The position numbers were made by a program, and so were the translations under genes. This document shows, in pieces, positions 62,562 to 64,000 of a stretch of DNA of 64,000 nt. The stretch lies in NCBI GenBank assembly GCA_963736285.1, contig CAVTOA010000003.1, forward strand, positions 558,001 through 622,000. Direction: 5' to 3'. The DNA is from CAVTOA01 sp963736285. GTDB lineage: Bacteria; Actinomycetota; Actinomycetes; Mycobacteriales; QHCE01. Position 1 is the first letter of the stretch. Each line of letters opens with the position of its first letter. The notes below the pieces were generated by a model. It saw only the letters and a list, made by a program, of their open reading frames with translations, was not told the DNA's origin and made no database searches.

Positions 62562-64000
62562 TTACAAGCGCGCACCTGGAGCGCTGGCAGTGCTGCCCGG
62601 AGTGTCAACCCCACCGGGAGCAGACCCGACGCGTGTTCCAGGTTGGTAGATCCGACGACCATTTTGCGATAGGGCTGGAGAAGTTGGCGCACGCCCGGGA
62701 GCGATGCGCTCCCTTACCCGTCTCGCCCAATCCCGCAGCCTTTCGCCCTCGCGGCGTCCTAGCTCAACGGGGTTTCCCAAAATGAGCTCTACCACGGCTC
62801 GGCGCGCTTGGGGGGACAGACCAAGTGTGATGATGCGGTTTTCCGTGAGGCCTCGTGGATAAGGTTCAAAATAGGGGTCGGGTGTATTTGTGGACCGCCA
62901 ATGTGCATATTCTTTGGCCCTAATCCGAAGCGACTCGCTGACTTCGTCGGGGTTGAGCATACCGGCTTTCGCCGCAGCCACCAGTACTTCGTGCCCAAAA
63001 TCGTCTGCATCACCCTCCAGCATTTCAGGCAGCTTAGAACAGGCATATTTGACATTGCCGTAGTTACCGGATTCTCCTAACGCAATGCAAAACTGAACTG
63101 CGTGCCGCCACTCATGAAATAAGGACTGCGCAAGATCAGCGTCAGTAGGCGGAAGATTTGGATCCTTTTGACCAGCACGAGATTCGACGTTGAAGCGCAT
63201 CGATGATGCTGTTGGTCCTTTTGCGGTGTGGAACGCTGCATTGGGCTTTAACACATAGGACGCTTTCGCCAAGTACTCTCCCCTAAGAGCGGTAGCAAGG
63301 TGAGTAACCTCATCTGGCCCCAGTTGGACGTTCTGGTGTGCATGTTGCTGATCGACGGATTCAAATACGCCCGGAAGGAGCACATGTCTCGGGCAAAATT
63401 CGAGGGCGATACCTGAAAGGTCGAAGGGTCGCCCTGCGATTTCTGCTGCGATGGGACCCATGTTTTTAGATATCCGATGTAGACGTTCTCGGTAATTGTT
63501 AACGAGATTTGGACCAACCTGCCCGCACAGTTTTTCCATCCAGTATTCGGTATAGGCGAGCGCATGTGGTCGAATCTCGGTCCATGTTCCGGTCTCCGGA
63601 ATGACTGGTTCATTACGCCAACGGGCGAAGGAAAGCCTCGGCATACGCGGAGACTGCATATTCGACTCTCGAGGGATAAACGGCGGGGTGTCTTCGAGGG
63701 CCACGGCAGCCGCTCCGAGGTTGAGACTCGAGGCATAGCGTCGAAGAAAATCGCTGCTAAGCTGTCTTTCAGCTTGATCAGAGCCCTCCTCCAAAAGCTG
63801 ATTTCGGAACGTGGCGATGGAACTGGGAAGATGAGCAATCTCATTTGGCAGTCCCGGGGCTACCGCTACCAGCCGTTGCACTATCCCCTCTGTCTTCGCT
63901 AACGCTAGATCCAGCTGGCTTCGACTGCCTGAGTTGCCTGGACTCGTAGGACTGGCCAGCTCCTGCTGTAGAACCGTCAGTTGCTCAGCTAATAATTGCC
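62562..64000 (-). CDS. Putative HExxH zinc-metalloprotease-like cargo protein, partial
   Basis: At least 479 aa; the frame is open to the window edge, so the N-terminus is missing. The motif LFHEWRHAVQF (~63100) is a HExxH zinc site. The following LPEMLEGDADDFGHE has acids that could be the third ligand. The N-terminal part is helical with EQLTVLQQELASP. The C-terminus is Arg/Pro-rich (RVRERIAPGRAPTSP). A GTG at 63881 is an alternative start but the frame runs on. Possibly a toxin or effector. Family not recognised. Confidence 0.6.
   Translation of the reverse strand, partial: QLLAEQLTVLQQELASPTSPGNSGSRSQLDLALAKTEGIVQRLVAVAPGLPNEIAHLPSSIATFRNQLLEEGSDQAERQLSSDFLRRYASSLNLGAAAVALEDTPPFIPRESNMQSPRMPRLSFARWRNEPVIPETGTWTEIRPHALAYTEYWMEKLCGQVGPNLVNNYRERLHRISKNMGPIAAEIAGRPFDLSGIALEFCPRHVLLPGVFESVDQQHAHQNVQLGPDEVTHLATALRGEYLAKASYVLKPNAAFHTAKGPTASSMRFNVESRAGQKDPNLPPTDADLAQSLFHEWRHAVQFCIALGESGNYGNVKYACSKLPEMLEGDADDFGHEVLVAAAKAGMLNPDEVSESLRIRAKEYAHWRSTNTPDPYFEPYPRGLTENRIITLGLSPQARRAVVELILGNPVELGRREGERLRDWARRVRERIAPGRAPTSPALSQNGRRIYQPGTRVGSAPGGVDTPGSTASAPGARL

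Overview
The window comes from an actinobacterium of moderately high GC, most likely in the Mycobacteriales/Pseudonocardiales area. This rests on the asd-lysC pair, leuA with a leucine leader peptide, the recR-ybaB-dnaX-ffs-tRNA-Ser block, a nitrate-sensing-type kinase/roadblock/DUF742/GTPase conservon, and apparently leaderless toxin-antitoxin promoters. I cannot fix the genus.

Positions 1-35 kb look chromosomal but are full of decayed and accessory DNA. The first 7.2 kb lie between two copies of a ~190 bp direct repeat, the second running into a 3' half of tRNA-Pro(GGG), so this stretch probably arose by integration at a tRNA-Pro. It holds a ferritin-like protein, HigBA, a RelE/Phd pair and a UspA-permease unit. 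A second UspA-permease unit at 9.7-11.5 kb is intact; the first has a frameshift. Between them lies a CBS-domain/SLC13-type permease pair. 11.6-17.3 kb has an NmrA-like protein, a J-domain protein, intact and decayed VapBC and RelBE systems and a quinone oxidoreductase. 17.5-32 kb has an S9 peptidase, a tiny lipoprotein, asd and lysC (each with one frameshift), a decayed lipoprotein gene, the conservon with a decayed kinase, leuA behind an attenuator, and a broken substrate-binding protein gene. 32.1-35.4 kb is the conserved recR-ybaB-dnaX-ffs-tRNA-Ser(GGA) block.

From tRNA-Ser (35296-35382) to at least 62.3 kb the sequence is a tandem accretion of integrated elements. The 57 bp 3' end of the tRNA recurs at 49371, 56827, 58052 and 60981. 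Most copies are followed by a hairpin of changing sequence but conserved pairing, and by paired GTCTCA repeats. Only the first element (35.3-49.4 kb) is complete: integrase, excisionase, RepA-like ATPase, primase-polymerase, FtsK-like translocase, DUF2637 and GGDEF proteins. This is an actinomycete integrative and conjugative element (AICE). Later units keep only integrase tails, a scrap of the translocase gene, toxin-antitoxin pairs and cargo.

Cargo in the array sits beside a helix-turn-helix gene coupled to a PP2C-like phosphatase gene, or a remnant of that pair. The cargo differs by unit: a coiled-coil gene split by an IS plus a phosphoribosyltransferase-like protein; a membrane protein plus a DUF1152-like protein carrying a 7-bp repeat tract in its coding sequence; a second phosphoribosyltransferase-like protein beside a HAD-phosphatase remnant. 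A further cargo gene, for a HExxH-motif protein that runs off the window end, has no visible PP2C remnant. This exchangeable cargo slot is the best candidate here for an undescribed system; its function is unknown.
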